Shown piece by piece: positions 39,572 through 50,283 of a stretch of 64,000 nt of DNA (its first letter is position 1; each line of letters opens with the position of its first letter). The stretch covers positions 248,001-312,000 of the forward strand of contig JAHEWK010000020.1 in the NCBI GenBank assembly GCA_020740775.1, written 5' to 3'. Source of the stretch: Ilyonectria destructans. Its lineage: Eukaryota > Ascomycota > Sordariomycetes > Hypocreales > Nectriaceae. The notes beneath the pieces are model-generated. The model was not told the origin of the DNA and ran no database searches. It saw only the letters and a program-made list of their open reading frames with translations. A program made the position numbers and the translations under genes.

Positions 39572-40516
39572 TTAAGATAGCTTAATAGCGACAACTTTTG
39601 CCGGCTCAGTGATGCTGCCATTAACCGCGGCCCCAAGTCCGCCATTCGTAGTAACATACAAGGTATTGCCATACCCCTTTGACGTTGCCAGGCGCGCCGA
39701 GGTACCACCTGCAATATCTAGGGAAGTGGCTGCACCCGCGACAGTGACTGTGTTACCATCGGGGTCCACACGAACAACCTCGCCCAAACCAACAGTTGCA
39801 ATATATGCTGTACCATCGGGGGTCAACGCGAAGTCATCCATGGATACACCGCTTAGAATGGTTTCTACCGAACCCGCGATGGCGAAATCATTGGTAATGG
39901 GGACGCGGAAGAATGTTTGGTTGCTTGTGCTGGCGTAGTACAAAAACCCATTTTGCACTCTGATACCATTTATACCTGCAAAATCGGTATCCGAGACAAC
40001 GTTTGTTATGGACCCTCTGCTAATGTCGATTTGGTATACTGCTCCCAGCACAGTATCGGATACCAGGACCTCTGTTCTGCTCCAAGGTGTTATGCCATTA
40101 ATGAACATAGCATCAGGCAAGTCTGTGACCAGTTTGAGGTTAGGATATCCTCGCTTGAATTCGAGCAGAAAAATCTTCATTGACCCAGGCTCGAAATTGA
40201 ATGGATCGGCAGTTACATTGCCAGCACCCACGATGTAGGTATTGGATGTCTGCTGGCTAATGCCGATAGCACCGGAAACGCCAGGGATAGTAATGAGGCT
40301 TCGGCCTTTTCTGGTAATCGGGTTGATTAACCAAAGCTCAGGGACATCCATTCTTGTCGCAATGATCTGGCCATCAGGGCGAATGGCAAGGTTCTCAAAC
40401 CAGGTCCCGGAACTGTTGAGTTGGAAGACGGTGGATACTGCCGCTTGGTGCTGCGTAGGTTGACAACCACAGATGGGCGCCAACAAAGATATGAGCGGAA
40501 GGATGAAAAGCTTCAT
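39572..40516 (-). CDS. Secreted SMP-30/gluconolactonase-like beta-propeller
   Basis: A single exon encodes 314 residues. The N-terminus (MKLFILPLISLLAPICGCQP) is a clear signal peptide. The rest shows the repeating blade pattern of SMP-30/LRE-type six-bladed propellers: NLAIRPDGQIIATR, FINGITPW, AGINGIRVQNGFLYYAST, DDFALTPDGTAYIAT and VRVDPDGNT. Acidic and Asn residues at such positions usually bind the metal. Members hydrolyse lactones, and in fungal gene sets some act on polyketide-like intermediates. A TATATTTATA box lies about 90 bp upstream (minus strand, near 40605). Its nearness to a Baeyer-Villiger monooxygenase set suggests lactone opening, which is inference. Confidence 0.8.
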   Translation of the reverse strand: MKLFILPLISLLAPICGCQPTQHQAAVSTVFQLNSSGTWFENLAIRPDGQIIATRMDVPELWLINPITRKGRSLITIPGVSGAIGISQQTSNTYIVGAGNVTADPFNFEPGSMKIFLLEFKRGYPNLKLVTDLPDAMFINGITPWSRTEVLVSDTVLGAVYQIDISRGSITNVVSDTDFAGINGIRVQNGFLYYASTSNQTFFRVPITNDFAIAGSVETILSGVSMDDFALTPDGTAYIATVGLGEVVRVDPDGNTVTVAGAATSLDIAGGTSARLATSKGYGNTLYVTTNGGLGAAVNGSITEPAKVVAIKLS

Positions 40517-42170
40517 TTTGAGGAGTAAGATATTTGAAGTGGTTCTACCAATGAGTCAAAGGGATTCTGCATGACCAAAGTCAAACAGAGATCGAGGATA
40601 TCTATATAAATATAAGGCCCAGACTGAACTTGGGCGTCTAAGTGGAATCAACAAAGAAACCAATCGGAGATAAAGGAGTTAGTAAACCGGGTGAATGTTA
40701 TGATAATCAACAAGACGCGTAATTGATACAGCAATAACCTTTGAGATTCAGGGTTCGGATGTAACTAAGGAAATGTTTAAACACAATCAAGCCGAGGCTG
40801 CAGCCCCGGAACCCTCACGGACTCCGGAATATGTCTAGACAATAGTTCATACAGTGTTCCCTGTTCTATCTGCATCGGGGACTCCTATTGGCTCGTGCTA
40901 CGAACGCAACGCTACTACCTACGGCGTTCCGCAGCCGGGCTCTAAATGAGACTGGCGTTTGAACTTGAGCGTTTCAAGTTGAATCAACTATCAGAACTAA
41001 ACGGTGGGAAAGGAATGAGTGAACCGTGCAGTTGTGACGATGAGAAATAAGGCGTTGAATTCAGTTTACTGTACATCTCCAATCAACTATTTCGCGTATG
41101 CCTAGTTTGTGCAGGCGGAGGCCGCCGGATTACAAGAGATTACTATGCCTCGGCAATAGGGTAGCTAAGCCACATTGCTTGCGTAAGATCGGCATATCGC
41201 CAAGACATTTCATCTGGGACTGTAACTTTATTCAATGTAAGGTGGCAAATATAGGGAAGTGGAGAAAGTCAGCCCACTTGCGATTCAATCCTTCCACAGG
41301 TTGGCTTCAGACCAAATGTTACACGAGTTGAGACGATACCACTCATTTTTATAGCAATGTAGTAGTATTGTAATCTGGCTTGGAGTTCGTTCTTTAAGTC
41401 TTTTTTAGTTACACGTCCACATTCTGCTCTCTTCACGAATCAAATTCTCGTCTTTGCTCTTCTGCACTATATCCCTTGCATCACCTGATTGCGTAGGTGT
41501 ATGAGCCGTGAGTACACATATCAAAACTCAACAGCCTCGCGATTGGGGGAAAAAATCAAATCGATATATCGGCGGCATCTAAGGTTTGTTTGGCAGCATT
41601 GTAGATTTCGGAGTTAAGCAATAAACTGCTCTCCTAAGGCTCCACTGACCTAGGCCCTTCAGGTAGGTCGGGGGAACCTTAAGCTTCCGAAAACCCTCAA
41701 CCCCTTTTATTTTCAATTTCTACACGGCCTTCAGGACCTATACCGTTAGGGCCTCAATAGACTCCGACAGCAAAAGTATAAATAAGGTAGTCTACGGAAT
41801 TTTACCTTGACTAACTAGCCACTTACAGCTTAGCAGGGTTGAGCTTGGCAGGGTTGAGGATAGATAAGACTTATAATATGGAGATAGCGGCCTTAGCCTG
41901 AGCGAAGGCGGAGTTAAAGTGGCTCTAGAGCCGTTAATACCACTAGTCTAACAGCTCCCGTAGTTTACCTACTGCCATTATCGGCAGTTAACCTCTGCGC
42001 TTAGAAGCTAGTAGTAACTCGGAGTTTTAGCCATTCCCGGGGATCCTTAATAATAAATTGCTAAGATGAAGATATTAAGTCTTTACCTTAATTTTACGCA
42101 TAATCTAGTCATGGCTTACAAATAAAGGCCGCGCGTCTCCATCAGAACGTCTTTCTACGGATTGTGGAAT
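40517..42170. other. Intergenic, nothing recognised
   Basis: About 1.65 kb without a supportable gene. A short plus-strand frame (41098-41331) has no family features. The part from 41600 to 42110 is degenerate and repeat-like (TTAGCAGGGTTGAGCTTGGC with a second GGCAGGGTTGAG), but has no defined ends. Confidence 0.4.
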
Positions 42171-42179
42171 TATATAAAG
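42171..42179 (+). promoter_or_regulatory. TATA box of the alcohol dehydrogenase gene
   Basis: TATATAAAG lies 101 bp before the start codon at 42280, a usual fungal spacing. No other element is claimed. Confidence 0.6.
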
Positions 42180-42279
42180 GGAAAAGCAGAAAAGGAAACC
42201 AAACACTTGAGACTCATCTCAAAACAAGTTCTCGTGGCATCAATACCCGCAACAATAGCTTTCTTCGTTCTTTGCCAAC

Positions 42280-43484
42280 ATGTCGCTCAATGCATCGATG
42301 CGTGCAGTTCTCTGGGAAGGGGTGCCACTGGAGATGAATGTGGCCTCAGTTCCAGTTCCAGTGATTCGAGAGCCAACCGATGCTCTGGTCCGAATTACCG
42401 CCTCGGCGCTATGCGGCACTGACCTGCACACTTACCATGGTTTGTTCGGAAGTCCTGATGTGCCCTGGATCATGGGCCATGAAGGGATGGGTTATGTCGA
42501 ACGAGTTGGCGATGCGGTTTCGGCTTTGACTGTCGGCGACCTCGTCGTCGTCCCTAGTCAAGCCTCTATCGGCCATCTCGCGATGGGACCAGCCTCGCCT
42601 GAAGGGTTTGGTTTAGGCACTACGTACGGTGATGGAGGTGGATGTCAATGCAAGAGACCCCATGCCCAATTTTAATTCATCGGATCAACTAGCCTAACTT
42701 GTCATCGTTCCTAGCTGAGTACGTTCGTGTACCATTCGCCGACGATAGTCTTATTCCTGTCCCTGGTCGCGCCAACGGTACCAACAGCACGGTCGATGAT
42801 ATCGAATACCTCTTCCTGTCTGATATTTTCCCTACTGGCTGGGCAGCTCTTGATTACGCCAACTTTGAGCCAGGCGATACTGTTGCTGTTTTCGGAGCCG
42901 GACCAGTGGGCTTGTTGGCTGCTTATTCTGCTATCCTCCGCGGAGCGACGAAGGTCTACTCGGTCGACTATGTGCAAGAGCGCCTCGATCTCGCCGCCTC
43001 CATTGGAGCCATCTCTATCAACTTCCGAGAGTCCGACCCGGTGGAGCAGATTCTAGCATATGAGCCTGACGGTGTTATCCGATCCCTTGACTGCGTGGGT
43101 GCGGAAGCCTTGAACAACCAACTCGAAAGGCAGCAGAATATCATTCTTAACCAGATGATTGAAGTAACAAGAGCTCGGGGTGGCATCGGCATTGTGGGCG
43201 AGCACTCGACTGTAGCAATCGACACTGCTGGTGCGCCCCTTGGAAGTACCCTGGAACCGATTTACGAATTTCCCTTCTCCCAGCTATACATGAAGAGCCT
43301 TTCACTCCGGGGTGGCTCAGTCGATCCTAAGCCTTACGCCGCTCAACTCGCGGAGATTATCCAGAACGGAAAGGCCCGTCCGAGTTTCATTATCAGTGCA
43401 TTGATTGATATGGAGGAGGTCCCTCAGTATTACCAGCTTTTCGATGAGCGGGAGGAGGTCAAGGTGGTTATTCGCTTCCCTTAA
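42280..43484 (+). CDS. Zinc-type alcohol dehydrogenase lacking the structural-zinc cysteines
   Basis: Exons 42280-42643 and 42715-43484 (donor GTCAATG, acceptor CCTAG) join in phase to 377 residues. The catalytic zinc ligands are present: C45 in CGTDLH, H67/E68 in GHEGMG, and the Asp of LSDIFPTGW near 158. The NAD motif GAGPVG is at 182-187. The layout matches the formaldehyde-dehydrogenase-like/threonine-dehydrogenase-like fungal ADHs. Residues 94-120, where four cysteines normally bind a structural zinc, contain none (QASIGHLAMGPASPEGFGLG). The ATG is the first in frame after the TATA box. It probably oxidises a secondary alcohol or acts as an aldehyde dismutase type. The substrate is unknown. 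Confidence 0.88.
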
Positions 43485-44008
43485 TCGTCTTGCTTGGGAA
43501 AGCCCGTGTTTATTTCTAAGAGCATCGTGGAGGGGGCTACAGACAATTTTCCCAATACTACTGGGCTAGCCTTTATTTCCTTCTCAATTCCAAGACATTG
43601 CCTGAGAAACTGGGTACTTGTCTCTTAAATTTCTGAACGTATTATAAGTAGACTTAAATAGAAAGGTTTCAGAAGTTTAGTTATAAACCTATTGTAGTGG
43701 AGCTTATAAACTAGAATCTTACCGAGTGGGGTTATGTCGGATGTGAGAAAGATATAGTTTACTTACTGACTCGCTTGGCTGTAGATGAAGTGATAGAATC
43801 ACTTTGTACGCTCAACAGAACTTATTGTTAATTGGACTATCGTAGATTTATTCGTAGAGTTGAGAAATCTCGGCGTTATTTGAGTCACAGAGTGAGTTAT
43901 CAGATATAAGAGTGGTCCGTATATCCTGGCAGCGGCAAAAATATTACGAAGCCGAGTGTCACGGGCCAGGGCCCATATCCTTGCGGCTGTGCCGCAAGAC
44001 GGCTCGTG
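43485..44008. other. Intergenic; possible truncated Gypsy LTR start
   Basis: No gene is seen. TGTCACGGGCCAGGGCCCAT at about 43958-43977 looks like the beginning of a Gypsy-type LTR (compare the solo LTR at 28004) and is cut off about 30 bp later by the inverted repeat of the DDE element. The hairpin CTTGCGGCTGTGCCGCAAG lies at about 43980-43998. Confidence 0.4.
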
Positions 44009-44341
44009 TACGGTCGCACATTACCACATGGGTGACATAACCCTTTTGGGAAGCCTCAACCATGTGGAAATACTTAGTAATTTTGTGGACCCTTGCAAGA
44101 CTACAGTATCGCACACTATCCGGAAGGTATCTCTTCATTTAGATGGCATGTCCACCAGGAAATATGTCGTGATAATTCCTGGTGACGCGTCACAATTCTT
44201 CCACTCGCACATCCACACCAGCATCAATACCCAGCCCATCGCCACCCCATAGCTGTTATGGGCTATCCCCATCGATTCCCTAAGTAAGCTCGGGTCTATC
44301 CATCATGAGATTGTGCGACTGACCTTGTCTTGTACGTAGAT

Positions 44342-45592
44342 ATGCCCGATCACGTCCTATCGCAGACATGTCCCGATGTTCCGAAGACCGTGGCCCCTAA
44401 ATCGTACCAACGGAGCCACGATTTCATCCGCGATAGCTACCCAGGGTCGAATCTGTGTCCATATTGCGGGAGACGTTGGCCCACGAGTATCTCCATCCTC
44501 GACAGCTCGCCAGTCCCGTTTCGAGACGTTGAGACAGCTTCCACCTCCTCCGCTATACAGTCTATCGACCTAACAGCCTCTGATCGTTCCACGCCCTCAC
44601 AGACGATCTTCACCGGCTCTGGAGACGGCCCTGGCCGTATCCTCGCAGCATCGCGGCCCTCCGCCGTGTATCGAGATGCCAAACTTACGCAGAGTCGGAT
44701 CGCGAGGGGCATGGGGGCGAGCTCGTTGCAACTCAGTGAGGCTGTGGCTAAACAGAGCCAAAACAAGAGCAGACGGAAGATCTCGATGCGCCTCACCGTC
44801 TTCCTTGCGAGGCCTGGCCCATGGGAAATACTAGACGAAGACGAGGAGCCCCAGTGGTCTTTGGCTAGAGAGCTGCTGAAGGTCGCTTTGCGCCCCTTCG
44901 TCGACGAGGAACCATCTTTACCTGTCCACTTCTGGTTCGACAGCATCTTCTTCCCTCAGTTCAAGGACAAGCCTGCCCTCTCTTCTGTTCTTCAATTCGA
45001 CAAGAGACTCGTTCAGAACGCCCATATTAAAGAGGGTATCACGGAGCTGAGCGACCTCGACTGGGAGAGACAGACAGTCGCAGAGCTTTTCGGCGAGGAC
45101 TGCCCTTTTCGTTTCAGCAAAACAGAGGGCAGATATCTCCTTTTCCTTGTCTTCTATGAGCCATTGCCTCCTCGACCACAATTCCCGGCCCCTCGTCATA
45201 TCAAGGCACCGAGGTCAGCCGTAAAGCCGTTCAAAAAGGAGAAAGGAATCAAGAAAGAGCTAGTCAAGGCCGAAGTGAAGGTACAACCAGCCTTGTTAAT
45301 CGGGAGCGAGTTCAACTCGCCCTCCTTGAGCCCCTCTCTGAGCCCAGTTCTACCCCCTTCGAGAGCTAGCGCAGAAGACCAGATCGAGGTTATTACTAGC
45401 GACGTGGACGAGACCCGCGCGGGTCAGAAACGAGCTCGAGACTCTATAAGCTCAGCACTCTCGGTAGAGGCAGAGGATACGGAGCTCTCGGCTGGCCCTG
45501 CCTTCACTGCCCATGGTCCCGCTGCTGGAACCCGAGGAGTTAATACGAGGAGGCCAAGTAGTCGGCATCCTCATAAACAGACGAGGAAATAG
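44342..45592 (+). CDS. Accessory protein of DDE transposon, module 1 (unknown function)
   Basis: The frame runs 417 codons from the ATG at 44342; an in-frame ATG at 44330 would add four residues. The N-terminus has C10, H26 and C39-x2-C42 (CPYCGRRW), a plausible zinc site. After a Ser/Thr-rich linker, a block beginning SRRKISMRLTVFLA and rich in aromatic and acidic residues follows (about 150-290). The C-terminus is Lys-rich with a SUMO-type VKAE site, then acidic, then basic (RHPHKQTRK), so a nuclear protein is likely. The partner gene at 51813-53054 shares the C/H/CPYC arrangement, the RKI(S/G)-type strand and the charged tail. I recognise no named domain. A role as DNA-binding partner of the transposase is inference. 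Confidence 0.7.
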   Translation: MPDHVLSQTCPDVPKTVAPKSYQRSHDFIRDSYPGSNLCPYCGRRWPTSISILDSSPVPFRDVETASTSSAIQSIDLTASDRSTPSQTIFTGSGDGPGRILAASRPSAVYRDAKLTQSRIARGMGASSLQLSEAVAKQSQNKSRRKISMRLTVFLARPGPWEILDEDEEPQWSLARELLKVALRPFVDEEPSLPVHFWFDSIFFPQFKDKPALSSVLQFDKRLVQNAHIKEGITELSDLDWERQTVAELFGEDCPFRFSKTEGRYLLFLVFYEPLPPRPQFPAPRHIKAPRSAVKPFKKEKGIKKELVKAEVKVQPALLIGSEFNSPSLSPSLSPVLPPSRASAEDQIEVITSDVDETRAGQKRARDSISSALSVEAEDTELSAGPAFTAHGPAAGTRGVNTRRPSSRHPHKQTRK

Positions 45593-45695
45593 TAGTTACT
45601 CTAGCTCAAGGTGACCCAGGTCCCCCATCAGCTCGTCTACACTATTGATAATATCGCCAGGTAGCCCAGTTCCGGAGAGGCTATTGTTAATAGGC

Positions 45696-47294
45696 TCAAG
45701 GTAGTTCTGCTCGAGGAGCTGAAGCTAAAGCATTGTCAGCTAGCTTTTGAGTGCGATAGAGTACTTTTTTACGTACGAATCTCTCTTGCCCTCCAACTGG
45801 ACTCTCTGGGATGCTCAGCACCGGACTTGCCCCGCAGTCGAGATGAACCTGAATCTTGTCTCTAAGCCGTAAGTAGATTGCGAGGTGTGGTCGCTTATGA
45901 TCAAGCTCCCCATCTAGCTGACCACCGAACTGAAGATCCCGGAGCTGTTGATCACACCAGTCTGTTGTTGTTGGGTCAAGAAGATCGTCTATATCGATAG
46001 AATCGACAGCGGCCATCATCTGGGCAAGCCCATCTCGAGCCGCAGGCCCTAGATGGACTGCCCAGTTCTCCACTTCGCTTGTATTATACAGATCCATTGG
46101 GATCCCGGCGACGAGATGCTCCCTATTCTTCTGTGGCCGGATGCGATGGCCGTTCCACATCTCCGTGAAGTCCGCAACCTCTTGACGGATCATGGGTCCA
46201 TAGAGAGCATACACCGCGATCTGGTGAGCAAGACGGTTTGGTTGGAAGAGGCCGCTATCAATCAGCTCGTGTGAGAACGCGATCCAGCGCTGACTGACAC
46301 CTTTAAGTAGCTTTTCCCACCAAGACTCGATCCGTTGGTTCGATGTGCTTGGGCCCCAGATATGACAGGAGCTCAGTCTCGCTCCCTGCCTATGGACTCG
46401 TTGGTCGTTATCATCGGTGGTATACCGAAACTCTGTCTGATCAAGGTCGGCGAGAATCGCCTGGGCTCCGGCCCAAAGAGGAGTCTCGATACCATGATCC
46501 GAGCGGGTGAAAAGGGGCCGGACCCCTGAGTACGACACGGTCCGTAGAAACTGTTTGAGTGAACTCAGCGCAGTCATGTTCCCCCTGCCGACATATATCC
46601 AGATGATGGCTCTCGAGTACGTGTCGATACAGGCGTAGATAGAGAAGCCGAAGTTCTTGAGCTTCTCGTACCCATCGAGAGACCACATGAAGTTAGGCCC
46701 AGGAACCTGGAAGTTCTTCCGGTGCTTCCAATCAGCAAGGCGTCTTTGTTCGGCCCGCTTCTTCCACTCTGGGTTCGTTTGGTACTCGCGATATAAGGTA
46801 TTCTGGCCGACAAGGACGCCGGCACGGATGCGGACGTAGTGGTATAGATACCCCCTGCCAAATCCTCTGATGCTTGAAGATTGACGGTCGTCTTGGAAGA
46901 GGAACTCTCTTGCTTTTTGAATAGCATCCTGTCGTTCAGTCAGATCTCGGAAGCGCCGCTTCATGCCATGCTTCAGACGATACTCCTGTACAGTCCGCTC
47001 GGAGATCTCGATGCCGCGTCGCTTGAGATCACGGACGATGGAAGTGTCGCTATATCCGTATCGGTAGAAGTAGCCTTTGATCAGCTCGACGAAGGTGTTG
47101 GTATCAATCTTTGAGTGAAGGGGGGAGTACTCCTGTGCACCCCATTCCGCTAACCTCCTTTTCAGGGTTCTGACGTCGAGTACGTGCCTATCGTCGCGGA
47201 GATAGGTACATATAGTGTCAATGGATAGTCCTTCTCGCCGCTGCTCGAGGATCCAGTCCTTGACGCGCTCCAAGTCCTTACGAGGCCTCGGCAT
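45696..47294 (-). CDS. DDE transposase with integrase core, module 1
   Basis: A single exon encodes 532 residues. The N-terminus (about 1-115) carries two helix-turn-helix-like segments (TICTYLRD...TLKRRLAEW and IVRDLKRRG...TVQEYRLKHG), as in site-specific DNA binding. The catalytic core reads FMWSLDGYEK (D207), TRSDHGIE (D266) and NQRIESWWEKL (E323). D, D and E are all present with retrovirus-type spacing. The sequence fits the 'integrase core domain' proteins spread in fungi and some animals, which are DNA transposon transposases. It should cut and join the terminal inverted repeats. The start is the first Met, before which lies a short tandem repeat. No stop or frameshift is seen, so it may be functional. 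Confidence 0.85.
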   Translation of the reverse strand: MPRPRKDLERVKDWILEQRREGLSIDTICTYLRDDRHVLDVRTLKRRLAEWGAQEYSPLHSKIDTNTFVELIKGYFYRYGYSDTSIVRDLKRRGIEISERTVQEYRLKHGMKRRFRDLTERQDAIQKAREFLFQDDRQSSSIRGFGRGYLYHYVRIRAGVLVGQNTLYREYQTNPEWKKRAEQRRLADWKHRKNFQVPGPNFMWSLDGYEKLKNFGFSIYACIDTYSRAIIWIYVGRGNMTALSSLKQFLRTVSYSGVRPLFTRSDHGIETPLWAGAQAILADLDQTEFRYTTDDNDQRVHRQGARLSSCHIWGPSTSNQRIESWWEKLLKGVSQRWIAFSHELIDSGLFQPNRLAHQIAVYALYGPMIRQEVADFTEMWNGHRIRPQKNREHLVAGIPMDLYNTSEVENWAVHLGPAARDGLAQMMAAVDSIDIDDLLDPTTTDWCDQQLRDLQFGGQLDGELDHKRPHLAIYLRLRDKIQVHLDCGASPVLSIPESPVGGQERFVRKKVLYRTQKLADNALASAPRAELP

Positions 47295-47409
47295 TGTGTG
47301 AGACGCAGACCAGGGGTTCGAGATCGTGGTAGAGGTCGGAGTTCATACCTCCTTCCAAGGCTTCCAGCTGCAATATCCCGCCCTCTCTGAACCGGCATTA
47401 TCGGAGCTT

Positions 47410-47474
47410 CAGCGCCGATGGAATGGCATCAGCACCGATGGAATGGCATCAGCACCGCTTGGTATGGCATCAGC
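47410..47474. repeat. Tandem GATGGAATGGCATCAGCACC repeat near the right end
   Basis: Three units of about 20-22 bp (GATGGAATGGCATCAGCACC, repeated once exactly and once with changes: CTTGGTATGGCATCAGCTC) lie between the transposase start and the right inverted repeat. Subterminal repeats of this type are often transposase binding sites; that role is inferred. Confidence 0.6.
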
Positions 47475-47750
47475 TCTGCTACATTGAAAACAGTGCGCTA
47501 TTATATCAATACTGTAACCCCATATAAAAACACCGAAAGCCTATGTGCGAAATACCTCCAGTCATTTTCGTACATGGTTTTGTCACCCATGTGGCAATGT
47601 GCGACCGTAAATGTGCGACCGTAGTGGTGCCTTTCAGGTCACGATTTTTTCCGATTGATCTGCGTGCAACCAACACCAACACCAGTGACCAACCACGTCA
47701 TACAACACTGAGCAAAAATATCACCATTTTCGTTGACGAACCCATTTACA

Positions 47751-50283
47751 ATGGCCCAACGCGAAGATTTTGAGCTTCTTAAGGCAGTTGAGAACGCGAC
47801 CAACTATTATTTAATTGATGAAGATAAGACGCAGCCACAGAATACGCGTCGCACGTATACGCGTCCCCAGAAGGAGTGGAAGGTATGGAGGCAACTTACA
47901 TACACCACCACATATACAGCGGCTTATTTATTATAATTTAACTGCAAGACGAATCATATTGCTAACTTATATCCAGGAATGGTGTGCAGAGAAAGCATTC
48001 CCGTCTATCCCTCCAGACTGGCCTAAGCCGTACAACCAGGGAGGCGTTCTGCCAGCTGACCTGGTGGATGAGGGCAAATTGGTATGGTTTCTCGACGAGA
48101 AAGTCGTCAGCAGGGCACCTAAGACTGGATCTCGAGCGAAAAATGAGAGAAAACGCTGGGCCGAAGGCGTGGCTGAACGCAAGGCCAAGAAGGCCAAGAC
48201 GACCTCTGTTGACGACCCTGCTGGCCCTTCAGCTCCAGATGACAGCTGTATCACCGTTGCCGTCAAAACGGCCGTGGATAAGATCGATCTGACATCAAAA
48301 GATGAAGAAGAGCCATTCAAATCCGCACTCACGCTCAAATTCAACACCGTGAGGACCTACGGCAACGCCATTACGAGACTCTGGGCAGAGCAACGAACGA
48401 GGAGAATAAATGGCCAGATGTTAAATCCATCGCCACATCCACGTGGCTTTGCAAACAAGGCGATTTATCGCTATCTTCTGCGACAGACTCACGAGAAAGG
48501 ACGTGAAGAGTGGGCAGACCGTATGGTAGGCACCATTAAAGATGCCTACTCGCCTGCCAAAATACCAGAGCATACTCGTTGTGCCTGGGGATTGAAAGAG
48601 AAGGCGTGTGGACTGCGTACTTCTGTGGATTTTCTCTTCGGCAACCACATGTTGTTACGATCAAGCAACCGGAGGCCTATTGAGTTGGCCGACTGCTTCT
48701 GTCTTGAGTGTCCTAACGAGGGCGTCCAGGTTCACAACAACCCAACCTACGCCTTTGTTGTGGTTATGAATCAAGGCAAAACTAACCAGAACGGCCGAAT
48801 CGAGTATGGGGCTTGCTTGAGACATCGTGACCCTTTTGCTTGTTTGGTTGGCCAACTCGCTTTCTGGCTGTTTTTTCGTTGGCAGGTTGAAAGAGAGCCA
48901 TTTCCGGACTTCTCGCGTCCCGAGAAATGGTATAATATTAAGATATTACGACAACAGAAAGACAGACCAACAGGTAAGTTAGATTGTCTTCTTATTTACG
49001 AGTCTTTGCAGCTTATAATTATACCAGAACTCTCATATCAAACAAGCCACGCGTGGACTCGTCGTCTATATAGCCATGTCAGCATTAAGACCTCTAAGGC
49101 TAGTCATGCACCTCGTGTTGCTGCTACGCAAAATGCCGATATGGCTGGCGTTCCTGAGGCACAAGTAGGTAACCTCCCTCTGATTCTGGTAACACTATTA
49201 ACTTATTATTAGATTAGACGTGCTGGCAGATGGAATATGGGAGGCTCAATGATAGGCTGTTATCTCACATCGCTACCCTACGCGTTCATGAGAGCCTCTG
49301 CCGACTTCTCGCCAGAATGGGCTGGCAGCTACTTCATTCCACGCTCCATGGTCTTGCCCTCGGCTTGGCTACGTTCTCAAATTTGGCCTCAGGCTGACTT
49401 TTGGTTCCAAGCCTTCAAAGACTCTAGTCACGAGATGGCTGAAGTCTTTGAGAATAAAGCTACAGGTGCTTTTATTGAGCTATTAGGATGGTTACGAGTA
49501 GTCTTGCTGCAAGATGCTCCTTTTCTCGCACGCGATTTCCCTAACCATCCTATATTCAAAGATCCCGTCTTCAAGACCGATGAGTATAAAGACTTTGCTG
49601 CAAGCGTCTTACGTGCCTCTGAGGAGTCTCGTGAGGATAGCCAGGCCGAGTTAATCCAGAAGGCAATACCTGCAATTGCAGAGAAAGTCCATGGAGTTGA
49701 GGCTGGAATCTATAGTCTAAAGAAGACTGTAGAGACGGAGGTTTTATCTCTTAAAGCAGAAGTCACGAGGCTGAAAGACGAGATCCAAGAACGCAACAAG
49801 GCTGAGATCACTATAGTCACAACTATCAGCCCTTTCGGTAGAACACATCGTCAGACTGTTCGATACGAACAACAAGAAGGTATTCCAACCTCCTCACAAC
49901 GAAGGCAGTCTTCATCCCCAGAGACCAGAGCCCCGGCAGCTACCAGAGCCCCAACGGCCATCACAACAACAACAGAGTTACCTCCACAGATCGGATTCCC
50001 ACGTACTATTCGTACAGTCAGAGATCTCGTGAGGCTCTAGAGACATAGTCTGGCAGGCTATATGGACTCGGTTGACGCGTTAGAGAAGCGATGGGGCTCA
50101 CAGTGGCGGCTACGTAATGAGAGGCAACTCTTTTCTACTCGCAAACGGATCGTCGATGAGGTGGTCTCTCGGTTACAGGCAAACGGCTGGTCAGAAGATG
50201 AGTCGGCGAGACAGCTGGACGAGGAGAGAGGGCAACGCTCATTAGATTGGCTTTTTAAGCAGCTTAAAGAGCGTATAGGCTAA
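47751..50283 (+). pseudogene. Crypton tyrosine recombinase (Ndc10-like) with premature stop before GCR1_C
   Basis: Exons 47751-47882, 47977-48973, 49028-49164 and 49213-50040 join in phase. The Ndc10/Crypton core is clear: first catalytic Arg region LLRSSNRRPIELADCF, the GACLRHRDPFAC segment, LSYQTSHAWTRRL, the H-x2-R box (SHAPRVAATQNADMAG), IRRAGRWN and the catalytic Tyr in GCYLTSLP. A coiled-coil-like stretch follows (about 49640-49800). A TAG at 50038-50040 ends the frame at TVRDLVRL. The same frame then resumes and codes a GCR1_C DNA-binding domain up to 50283 (VDALEKRWGSQWR, FSTRKRIVDEV). One nonsense change therefore separates recombinase and DNA-binding domain. The product may be truncated rather than absent. 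Confidence 0.85.

Larger units (their letters stand above)
44009..47623. mobile_element. Two-gene DDE 'integrase-core' DNA transposon, module 1
   Basis: The element spans about 3.6 kb between inverted repeats: 44009-44042 and 47576-47609, 34 nt starting TACGGTCGCACATT with two mismatches. The right end has an extra tandem copy of the terminal 14-mer (47610-47623), which is missing on the left. Inside are two convergent genes: an accessory-protein gene (+) and a DDE transposase gene (-). No target duplication could be fixed because of the asymmetric right end. The same two-gene layout recurs at 51.8-54.7 kb. I do not know a named family with exactly this accessory gene. Confidence 0.75.

Noticed and set aside
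44009..47623. 3-bp target duplication (GTG) around module 1
   Set aside because: It depends on which of the two right-end 14-mers is taken as the terminus, and three bases are not convincing.
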